Positions 32,029-32,232 of a stretch of DNA of 32,232 nucleotides are shown piece by piece. Origin of the DNA: Bacteroidota bacterium (lineage in GTDB: Bacteria > Bacteroidota > Bacteroidia > Flavobacteriales > Weeksellaceae); the NCBI GenBank assembly GCA_023433225.1, contig JAEZDQ010000176.1:1-32232 (forward strand), written 5' to 3'. The notes beneath the pieces are model-generated. The model did no database searches. It was not told the DNA's origin and saw only the letters and a program-made list of their open reading frames with translations. Position numbers and translations under genes: made by a program. Positions within the stretch are counted from its first letter, which is position 1. Each line of letters starts with the position of its first letter.

Positions 32029-32232
32029 TTATTGTTTTAATTTGTTAATTAAACTTGCCAGCATTTTCTTGATTTCAGAAATATTGGTTTGTAATTTTTT
32101 ATAGTAATCTTCCCTTATATAGGACAATTCAAAAGACAAAAATACAAGATATTCAACTTCACTTGCAGATCCAAAAGAAATTTGCAAAAACCTTTTAAAA
32201 TCTGCATCAGTTCCCCTTCCACAGCCTTCGCC
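32029..32232 (-). CDS. Four-helix-bundle protein (23S rRNA intervening-sequence/S23 type), 5' part cut off by window edge
   Basis: Reading the minus strand from the right edge gives 67 residues and a TAA at 32,029-32,031, in frame to the edge. The peptide begins GEGCGRGTDADFKRFLQISF and continues with GSASEVEYLVFLSFEL, then a third helix with YKKLQTNISEIKKMLASLIN. The (E)G.GR.(T/S)..(D/E)(F/Y).RFL.I..GS..E.E motif is typical of the four-helix-bundle family first noticed in 23S rRNA intervening sequences. Proteins of this family are scattered in Bacteroidota polysaccharide loci with unknown function. The N-terminal half lies outside the window. Confidence 0.85.
   Translation of the reverse strand, partial: GEGCGRGTDADFKRFLQISFGSASEVEYLVFLSFELSYIREDYYKKLQTNISEIKKMLASLINKLKQ

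Noticed and set aside
1..32232. Insertion sequence or transposase gene
   Set aside because: No transposase, integrase or terminal-repeat-bounded gene was found; only short non-coding repeats.

Overview
The window looks like part of a polysaccharide (capsule, exopolysaccharide or O-antigen) biosynthesis locus from a member of the Bacteroidota. The grounds are AT-rich Bacteroidota-style gene content, TAnnTTTG-type -7 promoter motifs in the few gaps, a 23S-intervening-sequence-type four-helix-bundle gene, and short interspersed repeats of a kind I associate with that phylum. Genus cannot be read from the sequence. All 33 recognised genes, including one cut by the window edge, lie on the minus strand. 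They are packed with 1-17 nt overlaps or very short gaps, so the locus reads from the right end to the left end as one or a few long transcripts.

Right third (about 20,140-32,232), read in transcription order: a partial four-helix-bundle gene; a WbjD/Cap5G-type 2-epimerase; a TviC/WbpP-type 4-epimerase; a TviB-type UDP-HexNAc dehydrogenase; UDP-glucose dehydrogenase; WecB; WecC; then a sulfate-activation cassette (cysQ, a doubled DUF2061 membrane protein, cysC, cysD, cysN). This part supplies uronic-acid nucleotide sugars (UDP-GlcA, UDP-ManNAcA, UDP-GalNAcA/GlcNAcA) and the sulfate donor PAPS.

Middle (about 15,758-20,127): rmlB, rmlA, two tandem FdtA/QdtA-like cupins, a left-handed beta-helix acetyltransferase and a DegT-family aminotransferase. 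Together these form a dTDP-3-acetamido-3,6-dideoxyhexose (Fuc3NAc or Qui3NAc) pathway.

Left half (20-15,771): the assembly and modification genes. These are a Wzx flippase, an EpsG-type Wzy polymerase, five glycosyltransferases (three GT4-like, two GT2), four sequence-diverse sulfotransferases, three polysaccharide-deacetylase-like proteins, a sugar-transferase-associated ATP-grasp protein and a PglC-sized initiating phosphoglycosyl transferase.

The combined picture is a Wzx/Wzy pathway making a highly acidic, sulfated heteropolysaccharide, with its own PAPS supply (ATP sulfurylase, APS kinase, PAP phosphatase) and no sulfate-reduction genes in view. The most interesting part is the repeated pairing of deacetylase-like genes with sulfotransferase genes. 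It invites comparison with the N-deacetylation/N-sulfation logic of animal heparan sulfate, but that is inference. Smaller oddities are an interspersed hairpin repeat read in frame inside the TviB-type gene, the DUF2061 tandem duplication, a ketoisomerase-like cupin with a His-to-Phe change, and a strong composition shift between the GC-richer sugar-nucleotide half and the AT-rich assembly half.
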